DNA of 64,000 bases from Gonatopus flavifemur (Eukaryota; Arthropoda; Insecta; Hymenoptera; Dryinidae). Under the pieces are notes generated by a model, which made no database searches, was not told the origin of the DNA, and saw only the letters and a program-made list of their open reading frames with translations. The position numbers and the translations under genes were made by a program. Of this stretch, positions 25,901-37,299 are shown piece after piece (the first letter of the stretch is position 1; the number at the start of each line of letters is the position of its first letter). The stretch covers positions 11,842,001 through 11,906,000 of the forward strand of contig JAFFJZ010000003.1 in assembly GCA_018340375.1 (NCBI GenBank), in the 5' to 3' direction.

Positions 25901-27580
25901 TGTAGAAATGTTCGTTAAATGGACCTGGTGCACGCGCTATGCGTCTCTCGTGTTCGGTTTGACCAGCAGGGTGGTAGAGCGGTATACCGTTCCATAAACG
26001 TAACTACGTCGGACCCATACTATGCGTGTTCTTTCACGCACTCGACCGATTCAAAGTTTCAAACAAGTTTGAGCGTTAAAATAATATCATTTCCCGAGCT
26101 ATGAAGGATCGTTAATACCTTCAGGAAGGAGATGGATTACAATTTTAGTAATTTCAAATACACAATTGAACCTATTTTAAAAATCAATTCTCTCCATTAG
26201 GTACGAATTTTACATCTCGTAAATCTTGATGAATAATTCAATCAGTTATGTAAAAGTATGTTACATAAGATATTTAATTTTCAACAAAGCAATATGGTTG
26301 CACGCTTACAGTTGAGAGTTGAATTATAAATCGTTCATCGGATGTTTAAACGAGCGATTATTTCGAATCAATCTCTCAAGTCTAAAAGCTGGAGTTTGAA
26401 ATGAGAAGACTCTTGACGTCCGATCGACTACGAGAACCATCTCTTCTTTCTTTTCCTTTACTGCTGCCTTCTAAATAGTATAATGGCAGAGCATCTGACG
26501 TTAAAAGGTTCTTGATGATGAAGAAGAATGGAAAGTTTTAAAACTTGATCATGGATAATGGTTCTTTCCTTACATTTTCGAGAACTGATACTGCATATAA
26601 TAATCCATGTGGTTAAATATTCATCAATATTGTAGAATATTCGATACAGATGAAGTATTCAAACTTCTTTTCAACCATTTGGTGAATAAATAATAGCATG
26701 TTAACGATGTTTAATCACAACACGTTGATCACAGCGAGGAGGATAACACCGAAGTTGAGTAAAATAGGGACATAGTGACTTTTCTACGAGGTTTGAAATC
26801 CAATTAACTTCGTTTTACTCAACTAGAGATGAGAATTTATTCAAATGTTTCTTCACAATACTGAACGTTTGGAGGAATTGCCATCTGTAGTCGAGGAGAA
26901 AGAAAGTCAATCGGATTTTAAGCCTCGCCGAAATGCTATTCACTCAACTTCGATTAATCTTTCGTCAATACAATTTTCTCTGTGTGGTAGCACTGCTACT
27001 GCAATCAAAATCAGAAATTATCGTGGTTGAATTATTTTTTAAATCGGGCTCCACCCAATAACTGCCACTTTCGAAACTCTCTGTCTTCATCTCGATACTG
27101 TTTTTGATTGTTAAAATTTTTCCTGATATATCGTTGGGATTTCAGTATTTAATCAAGCATTTCTTCCTCTGAATAAATGAAAAACAGTAGTTTCGCCTGA
27201 TTGTGATAGTAGAATTTCTTCCTCTCATTGTGAGGAAATTTCCTGTTCCCCAGTATCAATGGAATTTCCCCTTTTTTCTCTCGGACTGTTCTATGTTTTA
27301 CAAACAAAACTCCTTGGAGCAGGAGTGAGGATTTTTTCCTTAATTTTTGCAGAAAAATCGTCCAAACATTCTCCAGAAAATAATAATAATACAGATTCTG
27401 AGAGAAAATCTCAAACCTTTGATCAGGATTGGAAAATTTTTATAATACACCACTATTGCAAATAATTTCATAAAAATCAAGAAATTCTCTTCGTGTTTTG
27501 GAAAATCTTCAAAATAAGGAAACGGATAGTTTCTGAAGATGTGAGAAAATACTCTTCTTTCTCACCTACTCGAAAATCGT
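22960..27580. other. AT-rich non-coding sequence
   Basis: No supported gene. Around 23978-24050 an acceptor-like TTTCAG is followed by a short acidic frame (see findings). CT runs lie at about 24290-24332. A 43-codon ATG frame (25694-25825) has reasonable codons but nothing else to support it. A segment near 27180-27290 resembles the middle of the 54.1 kb MITE family (atttcttcctctcattgtga against a similar word there). Confidence 0.5.
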
Positions 27581-27590
27581 TTATTTCCAG

Positions 27591-27728
27591 CCCTATTTCG
27601 TAAAAAGGGACTCCTGAATTCCAGATAAAACGTACCAGGACGGAGAGAAAATCCTTACCGTCCCCACCTATTCGCTGAGACTGGGAGAAGAATGTTCAAT
27701 TTGCGCCTGCTGCAGCGGAAGGAAATGA
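27591..27728 (+). pseudogene. von Willebrand factor C-like exon with in-frame TGA
   Basis: A good acceptor (cgtttatttccag, ending 27590) opens a frame that runs to TGA at 27726-27728 but is broken by a TGA at 27615-27617. After that stop the frame reads KTYQDGEK, then a spacer, then EECSICACCSGRK. This matches the VWC pattern of G/D-x-x-Y-x-x-G-E followed by C-x2-C-x-C. In VWC domains a cysteine stands a few residues before the Tyr-x-x-Gly-Glu word; the in-frame TGA falls at just that place, as a one-base change from a Cys codon would give. A second possible acceptor (attccag, ending 27624) would skip the stop. So this is either a decayed exon or one using the later acceptor. No upstream exon with a signal peptide was found. 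Single-domain VWC proteins in arthropods are secreted and often stress- or immunity-linked. Confidence 0.4.
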
Positions 27729-29040
27729 AACTCAGTTCCATTGAATCAACTAAATATTTATTCGATCAAAAAATATTTGGTTAATAAGAATGGATATTCA
27801 GTGGATTCAATACAACTCTATTCAAATGAACATTGTTTCCAGAAATTCCTTTTCTCAGTGTCAAAAGTGCACCCTCTTCTTGTGAAAAATACCAAAATTT
27901 TCCTCATCAAATTTTTTCTGTGTGAGAAAAAAAGAAGTTGAAACTGTTTCTTTTCTGGATTTCCCTACATTGTCAATTGTTCAGTTTTTGTGAATAGCCA
28001 TGAAAATATTTCTCCATCAATGCGTCTGACGACTTTTCAACGAAATCCATCCGTTTTCTATGAAAAAATCCGCGGCTCAGAGGAAAAATAAGTTAAATTA
28101 CAAATTTGAAAACTCTCCAAGATACCCAAAACAAATTCAAAGAAGATTCAAAGGAAAATTTCCATGAAATTTATATGAAGCTCCGGTGAACGTACTCCAC
28201 GATTCGCAATGAATCACCACCGATTATGAACTTAAAATTCCGAACGTCAAATAGAAAGAATTCCTCGCGCTTTCATTAAGTATCATACATCATTATATAC
28301 ACACAAACGACGATAATCCCACAAATATCTCCATCAGCAAATCCATTCCCAACAGCGCAGGTGAATTACGAAACTGGTATTCCCTGTTTTCTGATTTTCC
28401 AAACCTACCGAATCCGATTAGGAATCAGCATTAAGCATTAAACTCAACAAAAGCGTACTCGACTGTGATGTATATAGGTGTATATACATACCCACAAACA
28501 TCCCCGCATAAACCGAGGTATCGCAAACAGGTAGAGGGAAGCGAAGAAGCGAGGAGCAAGGGAACCACCGGAATGGAGGGTATACGATCAACAAACGTAC
28601 GACCCTTTCTGATCGATTAATATCAATGCAATAAATGTCAGTGGGTATCAAGGGAATAAGTTTATCCGGTGTACGTATGATCCTTGTACAAAGAGGAAAA
28701 AAAATACACATCTCTCTATTTCACAAACACGTAACACCAACCACCGTGAAACATGAAAGCCTTCGCATCCACAAACGACGTTTGAATGGCTTATGAATCC
28801 TTTTTCTAATCATCGGTTCCTTCATTGAGCACTTCAGCGTTTGTAAACTCAAAATTAAATGGAGTTGGATTTTTTCTTTGTCTTCAATTTGAATTACAAA
28901 GCAATTCTTTAATCGTTTATATGTATAAATTTGGTATTTTGGTCGAATTAACTTCATCACACGCACTTAAAATGAATAAGAAAAACAAACTCACATCCTC
29001 TTCATCGAAATAAACTCAACTTCGAATTGAAACTTCCAAA
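27729..29040. other. AT-rich non-coding sequence
   Basis: No supported gene. Overlapping short frames on both strands between 28418 and 29013 show no motif and are probably chance. Confidence 0.55.
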
Positions 29041-29650
29041 ATATGACTCCCCAAGTGTGTATCTAAGCCCAGGGTGGGTACCCGTGCTGCCCAACGTGGG
29101 GCCAATCCCAGCTTGACTGTATTGCTTTGCCCGAGGATTGGTAACACTATAGGTCCAGCATTAACCCAGACAAGGAAATCAATACTGCCCCTTATTCCTT
29201 TTCTTTTGTAATTGGAAAATTGCTGGAAAATTGAAAAGTGGGACCAAAATTTATACACGCTGAGGGTTGTACACACATGCTCGGGATATAAATTCACCCC
29301 AATCTTGGCCTAACGCTGGTCCAAATTGGGGCCAGGTTCAAATGTGCCCGCACTAAGATTCATTATTTTCATTTTCTACCAACCATAATTGTATGGGAAA
29401 GCACAACAGGGCCAAGATTGAGCCAACATGGACCCCATCGTCATTCCTCAATACTAGATCAAAGAGAACGGACCCAGCCTGGGGTCCATTGTCATTATAG
29501 GCAATACACGCTTGGGTAGATAAAGTCAAGTTATTATTTGGTATTAAAGTAAGTCATCGTTCTGCTCAATTGAGTTATTCAAATCTGGTCATATCATTTG
29601 TTAGAAACTGAACGAAACGCCAACTTTGGAACACCCTGTACATATTTTCG
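29041..29650. repeat. dispersed repeat of the TTGGCxCAA/GGCCCAGC word family
   Basis: Words such as taagcccagggtgggtaccc, aacgtggggccaatcccagc, tggggccaggttc and agcctggggtcc recur through this stretch, with a GGGTACCC palindrome. It shares style and words with 7.7-8.3, 46.1-46.9 and 50.6-50.9 kb. Near its right edge tggaacaccctgtaca (29627-29642) resembles the outer end of the fold-back element at 44.9-45.2 kb. The 93-codon minus frame inside (29016-29297) is not called. Confidence 0.5.
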
Positions 29651-31640
29651 GTTTGTCAACTGAATATGCACAATGCCAAGAATAATATGTTTTTGTCGTA
29701 ACAGAAATCAAAAATGGTTAATGCCCTCTGCGAATGATTTATTTTTCTAATAAATTTCCTCCTCTGAAAGCGTTTCGAGCATGCATTCATCGACGATTTA
29801 TCTTCATTCCAAATAATACACGGATATATCATATGTAGCCAACGCACGTGTGTTATACACATAAGTACTCCATAGAGTATCGATGGTATATCAATGGGTT
29901 TCCTCTATTGTGATTCTATTCGACAATGACGGGGTACACGGTCGATGCATTAGGTTGTAGGGCAGGTAACACACATCAAAGAACGATTGTATTCTGACAG
30001 CGATTGATTCGACATCCGAGTGGAGTCAGTTAAAATCGCGACACCATTGTGGTTTTCGATCTGTATAGGAGGCACATGTGCAATGGCGCGACGCAAGGTG
30101 TACACACATAAATAGGTAATTTTCATTGTTGTGGATTCCAATTCGATGTAGGAATTTGAAAATTCATTATTATTATTAATCATTTTGAATTCTAATAACA
30201 GAAGATGAATCATATCGATCAAAGCAACATTCTAACAATAATCTTACGAGGTTGCATAACTCTTCTAACCGAATAAAAATCATTTATTTATCTTCCGTAC
30301 CTCTTTGCTCCCATAATTTGTAAGAAACAAAGATCCCATTGACAATCACACTTCAAGTGAAACATTATCGTAAAACGAAACTACACTGGAAGCGGATTTA
30401 TCGATCGTATTAATGGAACTTGAAAATCCATTCCGAGTAACGAGAAAATCGATCATGTCCCTGCTAGTCGTGTAAATAAAGAAGTTTATTCATACACGGG
30501 CAATTGAGCAAAAAATAAGTGAAGATTCAAACCGAGAGAGAGAGAGAGAAGCCCGTCAGAATCATGATGGCGGAGGATCAGTGGCCGGGTTTGAATAAGT
30601 AGCTACTTGTTCTCGGCTGCAATTGCAGCTTCTTTTCTCCTCTCTGTGCCTCCTCATTCACGGTAGTGGTACACTTGATAGCAATGCATGGTGCATCGTG
30701 ATATCGTTCTTGATATCGTGGATATGCTAATGCGCGAACGAGTTTTCGTTTTATCGAGGAAGATCGTTGAGAATAAATTGTTCTCCCGCTACTCTGCAGA
30801 GATATGAATCTGCAAAATTGATGTGTTATTTACTAACTGGACGCATGAAGTGAGCACGGTTGTGTTTCTTCCTTCTTTTGCAGTTACGTCTTCCTTTGTA
30901 TTTTCTTACCTTTTTTCTCATCTTCTTTTCCCTCCTCCTCCTCCTCCTCCTCCTTGTTCAATCTCTGTCGAAGAGAAACGTAAGAAGATGAAACGGCTGC
31001 TCAATCGCATCGTTTCTCGATAATATTTCCATTACAACGAATATTCCATTTCGATACAAATCTGTGAGAAAAGAATTCTTTAACGAAAGCGAAACTCCGA
31101 TGATCATGCTCGTTCCTCTCGCTCTCTTGGTTTTGTTTCTCAACATCTTCTTTAACTTACGAGTACACGCGTTCTTAATTGACGTCAAGTTGCATTGGCG
31201 CTGAACATTATAAGTCTCATTAAAGATAAATGTTAAACTTCCCGAACCATTGAGAAACGAATTATCAACACGTAGAATGTATGTACCGAGAGGAAGAAAA
31301 ACACTTGGCGTATTAACATAAAGAGATGATTACCGAACGGATAACTAGTAATGGAAAAAAAAAATGAAGAATTGTGAAGTTCCGTTCCTTTAACATTTTA
31401 TGCGGGAGAATATGGTTTTTTCGTTCTTTACGAGCAGCTCATCAACCGCGAGACGATCGTTGTAAGTATGATTAATATCAAGCTAGGAATGGAGATACCG
31501 TGAGGTATGAAACTTCGTTTAACAACTTCATTAAGTATCGGATATCTTGTAAGATGGTGAAACGGATGTATGGATACGACAGTAGTATTTAGAGGTGATG
31601 AATTTTATGCTTAATCACTGGTTTTCAAGATTAACGATTA
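29651..31640. other. non-coding sequence with microsatellites
   Basis: GA run near 30534-30552 and (CTC)n at 30930-30955. A TTTGCAG at about 30876-30882 looks like an acceptor but is followed by pyrimidine-rich, non-exonic sequence. No gene supported. Confidence 0.55.
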
Positions 31641-31984
31641 AAGATCGATGATTTTTGATCCTTGGTTGTCAAACAGGATCAATATCAATCAATTCTTCTC
31701 GCAGTCCGTACAGGGTTTATCAATTGGCGCAGTAATGGCCCATAATCTCAAGGTAATGACGCTCATTTATGGCTCATTAAGGGTTAAGTGGGTTTATTTG
31801 GTTTCTGGGTCACGCGATATTTTATCAAATCTATACCATAAGGTCTGAAAAGTTTACTAGAAATCTTTAATCCTTGACTTTCCACGAACTTCTAAAAGAA
31901 TCCAGCTATTCCACTGATTATATTTCAAAGTAAATTTGATTCACAGCATATCAACAAAATCAATTAGAAATCACATTAAGCAGT

Positions 31985-32560
31985 CCATATCAGGGCAAAG
32001 GATACGCCTAGTCTGCCTCGATGATAGCACCAGGTAACCCTAGTGGAAATTTTGATATGGAAAACATCAGGTTCAGATCAGGCATGCCTGATTTCTGTTC
32101 AGGGCCTGACTTGAGTATCTGATATGGCCCTGACAAAAATGTAATGCAGAGAAAAAAGAAGGTCCTGATCAGAAAAATCAATTCAATGTGATTTTCATGG
32201 AATTCATTTTTCATAAAATTGTTTGAAACCCCCCCCAACACAAGAAATTCGACTGATGATCCAATTAGACCTCAGTTGAACATTTAAAAAAGACAGGTAA
32301 ATAATTTCTAATGAGTCCTGTGAGAATTCTGAATAATTTGATACATTCATCGTTCTGAATTGATCAGGTCCTGATTCGTCTGTCTTGTCGGTTATCACAT
32401 GATTGAAATACGGATAAGCCAAGGCAATCCTGATCAGGTCCTGATAGGAATACCATGTCTGAGTAACTGAAAGGGGAAATCTGACTGGGTCCTGTCAACA
32501 ACCTTGCGTTACATTGTTGTAAGGTCCTGAATTGAAATGTTTCCTCAACCAGGAGTTCCT
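31985..32560. repeat. dispersed repeat with TCCTGATCAGG words and palindromes
   Basis: At least eight variants of tcctgatcagg or tcaggtcctgat occur here, for example near 32165, 32365 and 32430. A perfect 16-bp palindrome ATCAGGCATGCCTGAT is at 32077-32092. Two minus frames (32008-32241, 32204-32422) lie inside and are explained by the repeat. No terminal repeats were found, so the class is unknown. Confidence 0.5.
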
Positions 32561-32651
32561 TATTGCAGCCTTACGAGGGCCATGCTTCTAATAGGGAATT
32601 CCCTGTCAAATTTCTACTTGGTAAAGGGCGAAGCATGATTTCTACTACTCT

Positions 32652-32815
32652 CTAAATACGGCAGAGCGAGAATTCCACTCGAACGAGAAGATAAATTCCC
32701 TTCTGGATGCCTAAGAATGTATTTTAGAGTGAGAATTCACTCTTTAGGCAGCCAGAAGAAAACTTATCTTTCCATTTGAGTGAAAATATCACTCTCCTGA
32801 ATACCTACCTCAGAA
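32652..32815. repeat. fold-back (long inverted repeat) element
   Basis: Left arm about 32668-32712 (agataaattcccttctgg, then atgcctaaga) pairs with right arm about 32745-32787 (tttaggcagccagaagaaaa, then cttatcttt), with weaker pairing extending outward on both sides. At the centre gagtgagaattcactc forms a small hairpin. Total about 165 bp, no coding content. A MITE or solo fold-back is inferred. Confidence 0.65.
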
Positions 32816-33061
32816 ACCTCATTAAAATCAGATGTGGGTAGTTTATGGTGCTTATTTCGATTACAATCTATGATTAATTATTTTTCGATCCATGAAGAGT
32901 GTTTAGAAACAAATTATTTCATTTAACTCCAAGAACATTCAACCGAATAATGCATATTAATGTTGGTAAGGATTATTTATTCTGCTAAGATCTGAACATT
33001 AACACAAATTCACACTCAGTCCCCATATCTTCATTCAAAATTTCACAACTTTTCAATAGAT

Positions 33062-33190
33062 TCATACACTGAAGAAAAAGCATTGCTTTCATAACAATCC
33101 TATTTAGCTGTTACAGTTCTAAGAACGATCTAGATTAGTATGAAACAATCTAGATCGTTACCATAACCACACATTTTTTTCAGCGTATGA
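33062..33190. mobile_element. MITE-like element, TIR tcatacactgaagaaaaa
   Basis: The left end tcatacactgaagaaaaa and the right end ttttttcagcgtatga are imperfect inverted repeats bounding 129 bp. Inside, a perfect 13-bp inverted repeat (aacgatctagatt at 33124-33136 and its complement at 33147-33159, 10-nt loop) makes a second hairpin. The terminus resembles the gagaaaaaactg end of the 20.8 kb element. Confidence 0.7.
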
Positions 33191-33194
33191 TCTT

Positions 33195-34390
33195 GACAAA
33201 GATTTCTCTCATTTTCATATAAGAGACATGAAGATCATTCAAAACGAAAATAAGAGCAAAGCAATGTGAAGCTTGATTTTCTCAAAATAAACGATATAGA
33301 TAGATTTGTTATCCTTTCCATAAATTTTTCAGAACAAACGACTGGTTTATCATGCTCCGCAAGCCAGCGGGCACCATAAACTATCGAGAATTGTGGATAT
33401 GCAAGTGAAGTGAGCGTAGAGAGCCTCATATAAGATACAGAGATGCGGGCAGCGCCATTTATGATACAAACTAAGTACCTTGAATGTTAATAATCTCTCG
33501 CAAAATCTGGGATATAGTTCTGCACCTAAGTGCAGTTCGTAATGCAAGATTTACGTTTCATTAATTGTCCCTTATAAATCGTTCTTCATCAGGAACCATG
33601 CAAGATTGAGCTCAATCTGACCAGGTATAGAGGATGAATTCGTACTTTTGAGTCTTCATCATCCAAGATCACAGATGAGGAATGTGGACATGTCATAAAC
33701 ATTTCTGTTTATGAAATTTTTTCCTATAACATACCTCGAATACTTGGCACAAAACTCATTCATTAACTTCCACAAAAACTGAACTCATATCTCGCGTTAT
33801 CCGAATGCAAACGTCGGTATTGATTTCCTAAACGGATGTAATCGTAGGGCGGGTACCTAACGCACATAAAGCGAACCCACGCCACGAATCAGCAAGGTCT
33901 GTTCATTAAACCAAAATCAACATTTTGAATCAGCTGCGTATGCAAACCATTCGTAACTGTTGATCCAATACTGGAGTCACTAGGATAAATATTATATATC
34001 GATGATTATTTGTATTGCTCTGTTCTCTTCATTATCCGCGGTACTCGCGTAGTATGAAAAAAACAAGGTTGTGACGTAAAGTGCTCTGTGGAAACATGCG
34101 TGGACTTTACAATTGTCTGACCACAACTTCCCTGCTTAAAAAATCCGATTCAAACCTATTAACTGGTCAATCGGTATGAATCAAATTCTTGTCCAGGAAT
34201 TTTTATATTTGATTTTATTCAAATCTAATCGGTTTGAATATGATTTTTCCGCAATGAGATATAATCGAAAAATTCGGATCATGTACATTCGAATTTTTTT
34301 TCTATTCAAACCAATTATATTTGAATGAGATCAAATAGGAAGATTTCCGAAAAATATGTATGAAATATTGAACAGATATATTCTTTGAAA
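33195..34390. other. non-coding sequence with a GATTGAGCTCAATC palindrome
   Basis: A perfect 16-bp palindrome AGATTGAGCTCAATCT lies at 33603-33618, next to tcaggaacc and gaccagg words like those of the 32 kb repeat. Minus frames at 33235-33547 overlap each other and show no motif. Confidence 0.5.
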
Positions 34391-35071
34391 ATTCTTTGAA
34401 CTGTTATTCGAATATTGATGAAAATGTTCTCCTTATAGAGAAATACCATTTGTTCCTGAATGCAAATTCAATGTACTGTATTCTGTTTTATCTGTCGGTT
34501 GTCAGAGTTAGATCCAGGGTATGCGTTATAAGATATTCAGCTGAAGATTCAGAATGTTATGCACAATTTCGAGACTTCTCTGATAGTTTGAGATCTCTTG
34601 AAGAGATCTTTTTCGAGGTTCGTGTTCCTACAAACTTCCAAATAAACAACTAGCTTGGAAAATATTGAGGAAAAGAATTTTTACAACAAGATCGATTGGT
34701 TTAACGAAACATTTATCCATAAGAACCACAGGGAGAACGTAGGTGTTATTACAATACATCTCTATCATCATCATTATCATCATCATCAAAGTAATAGAGA
34801 GGGAATGATAATTGCGTAGAAGCGATGTGATTTATAGCATTTTCTTGCAACTCTTATACATGTTATTACGCAACGACTCCATCATTTTCATAATATATAC
34901 TAGAGAATGAATGATGGTTCACGAACGCACGCATATACGTCATGCACATTTTTGTCACTATCATCAAGCTATATATCAAATTTAAAGCTTTTCGTTTGAC
35001 GTCCATAAAAATTCTCATCACAGTGATATCATGATTACCAGCTAAAAACATATGATTCACCCGACATTCGA

Positions 35072-35284
35072 ATGAGCACAAGGGTAAACCAATTACATAT
35101 ACACTCAACAAAAATACTTGTTTTTCCTCTGTCGATTGTTGGTATTATTCTCTCGGTGCTCTATTGTTTGTGCAAGAAATTGAACGATTATCGATCAATG
35201 ATCGATCACTCAAAATTGAAAGAATCGTTGGTTCGAAACACATTTCTAGCTGGACATGATTATTTTTATCGAGCGGTAGGATGA
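35072..35284 (+). CDS. unrecognised 70-residue ORF with one membrane segment
   Basis: Starts at ATG 35072 and stops at TGA 35282-35284. Residues about 15-34 form a continuous hydrophobic stretch (ILVFPLSIVGIILSVLYCLC) followed by two lysines, consistent with a single transmembrane helix and a cytoplasmic basic anchor. The rest is polar. I see no promoter, splice site or family motif, and hydrophobic runs arise readily in T-rich DNA, so coding is uncertain. Confidence 0.2.
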   Translation: MSTRVNQLHIHSTKILVFPLSIVGIILSVLYCLCKKLNDYRSMIDHSKLKESLVRNTFLAGHDYFYRAVG

Positions 35285-35289
35285 ACGAG

Positions 35290-36736
35290 TTTCATAAAAG
35301 AAAAGACTCAGCGTGGGTCGGAAGGATTTCTTTTAGCTTGTGACACTATAGTAGACGCCGCCTAGGGCAGAGCTCTCGTTTAGTCTTTTGCTTGACGTGA
35401 AGAAAAAAGAAGCTTACCATCGCGTTGAGACCGGAGGAGGACAAAAAACCTTCAACATACGGGAGGAAAAGACATAAATCAAACGGGATGAGAAAAAAAC
35501 ATGGTGCTATGCAGGCCCTGGGTGTTCGATTACTGACTGGTACAGTCGAAAAGTTGCCACCACAAAGAGAGCTCAGATTTTGTGATTGTGGATTGTCAAG
35601 AGTTTATTACACTCTTCTTTCCCTTCGTGATGTTTATTTTGCTCGTTTCTTCCTTTCGTGGAACAAAAACATATAAAACTATTTGCGTCCCTTCTTCGCG
35701 TATGCGGAATGATCGATTTAATGATTCATTCGACGATACGGAGGAGATTTTTAACTCGAAGTATAGTTATAACGGCATTCGCTTGCTTGTTCATCGATTT
35801 TCACCCAGTCTCGAGAGGAGCGAGGGAGAAGAAAATGACGAGCTCGCTTAAATTTCCCAAACGGGCGAAGCAACGATTTCACGGGCGTTAACTCGACCAT
35901 CGAATAGAGTCACGAGCTAGTGTGCACGATCGTGCACAAGATAAATTGCCCCAGTGCCTGGTCAACCGGCAAACCAACACTATTCTCCCAATTATGCGCG
36001 AAGGCCCTCTTCTATTTACGAGTCTCATCCGATTCTCTGGTGGTGATGTACACCTGTCGTCGACGCTTTCAAACTATGATGAATGAACTACGATGTATAG
36101 ACGTGTGTTTTCCACCTCATCGATTATGTTCTTATTCCTTTGTATAATAAAAATCTTCTTCGTTTTCGCAGCACTCTCATTAGCATTGTTTCACGATCTG
36201 ATAACTCATGTTCTTGGGGGGATGAATTCGATACGACTATTTACGAAATATTGATTTACATCGTACAGCATTACATGGTACAAAAATATTTTTGTAGTTT
36301 GAAGAGAATATCCCTCCATTGAAGAATTAAAGGTTTACATTTTTCTGTCATTTGAGAGTCAATAATGAAATCATAGAAGCTCAGGAATTATATCAACTTC
36401 CGAAGTTTGAGATAAACAAAAACGTGAGAAATGAGTGAACAAGGATGTGAATGTTTAATTGACTGACTTCAAGATGCCATCGAACTTGAAACCAAACAAA
36501 ACTAATAGACGGACCTAAACATGCACATGTAAACACTGATAAAATCAGTAACAAGTATGGGTTTCTGCCACGCGTTATCCCTATTTGAATCTTAAATCGT
36601 TTCTACAATGTAAGCGTTCGATTCGTGAATAAATGAAGAAAATGTTAAGATAAAGAGAAAGAGAAGAAAAAAGAGAAATGAGAAAATAACTGGGGATCAG
36701 CAACGGCGGCATGGGACTCCAAGGGCTATGAGAAGC
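35290..36736. other. purine/pyrimidine-skewed non-coding sequence
   Basis: Several overlapping plus frames (35425-35891) are open because the strand is purine-rich. A minus-strand donor-like word (cgatg|gtaagc, complement of 35415-35424) follows a short ATG frame, but no acceptor partner was found. Nothing is supported as a gene. Confidence 0.5.
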
Positions 36737-36783
36737 AACAAAAACAACAACAGCAGCAACAGCAGCAGCAGTAACAGCAGCAT
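36737..36783. repeat. CAA/CAG trinucleotide tract
   Basis: The run caacagcagcaacagcagca and neighbours form an interrupted (CAR)n microsatellite directly before the first copy of the 260-bp tandem duplication. Confidence 0.8.
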
Positions 36784-37296
36784 TGTAGCGAGTGCGCGGC
36801 ATGTCACGATAAACTGCAGTTGGCTGCGGTTTCATTAGTTCCTTTATCCAACCATTATCGTTCACTTCCTCTCGTTCTTTCTTCTTTTTCTTCCCTTCCC
36901 TCACGTCCTTCGCCCATACTCATCTCTGACTTCAAAAAAGAAATTCAACTTCTTTCGATTTTTCGATCGTGCAACTGTTTGGGTGCTGGGTGGCCGGTTG
37001 GTTTCGATGTGATATCCTTCTCGATCTTCAGTAATAGCAGCATTGTAGGGAGTACGCGGCTTGTCACGATAAACTGCAGTTGGCTGCAGTTTAATTAGTT
37101 CCTTCATCCAACCATTATCATTCACTTTCCCCTGCTCTCTCTCTCTTCTTCTTTTTGTTCCCTTTTGTCACGTCCTTCGCCCATACTTTTCTGGCTTCAA
37201 AAAAGAAGTTCAACTTCTCTCGATTGCTCGATCGTGCAACTATTTGGGCGTTTGGCGACCGGGTGGTTTCGATGTGGTATCCTTCTTCGATTTCGG
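36770..37296. repeat. tandem duplication, unit about 260 bp
   Basis: Copy 1 is about 36770-37029 and copy 2 about 37030-37296. Both run from gta.tagcagcattgta through tgtcacgataaactgcagtt, a ttagttcctt.atccaaccat word, cttcgcccatac, a tcaaaaaagaa.ttcaactt word and gatcgtgcaact to gatgtg.tatccttc. Divergence looks like 10-15 percent plus small indels. Each copy carries a hairpin aaactgcag-ttgg-ctgc.gttt, perfect in copy 2. A minus-strand frame is open through part of both copies, but most differences between them change the amino acid (six of eight codons compared), so protein constraint is not supported. Confidence 0.85.
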
Positions 37297-37299
37297 TTG

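Noticed and set aside
27615..27617. Selenocysteine reading of the TGA in the VWC-like exon
   Set aside because: VWC cysteines form structural disulfides, many insect lineages including Hymenoptera have lost selenoprotein machinery, and I see no SECIS-like hairpin; decay or an alternative acceptor is simpler.
36581..37125. Minus-strand frames open through part of both 260-bp tandem copies, with similar peptides (NDNGW.KEL)
   Set aside because: Of the eight codons that differ between copies in the shared part, six change the amino acid; this is not the pattern of a conserved protein.
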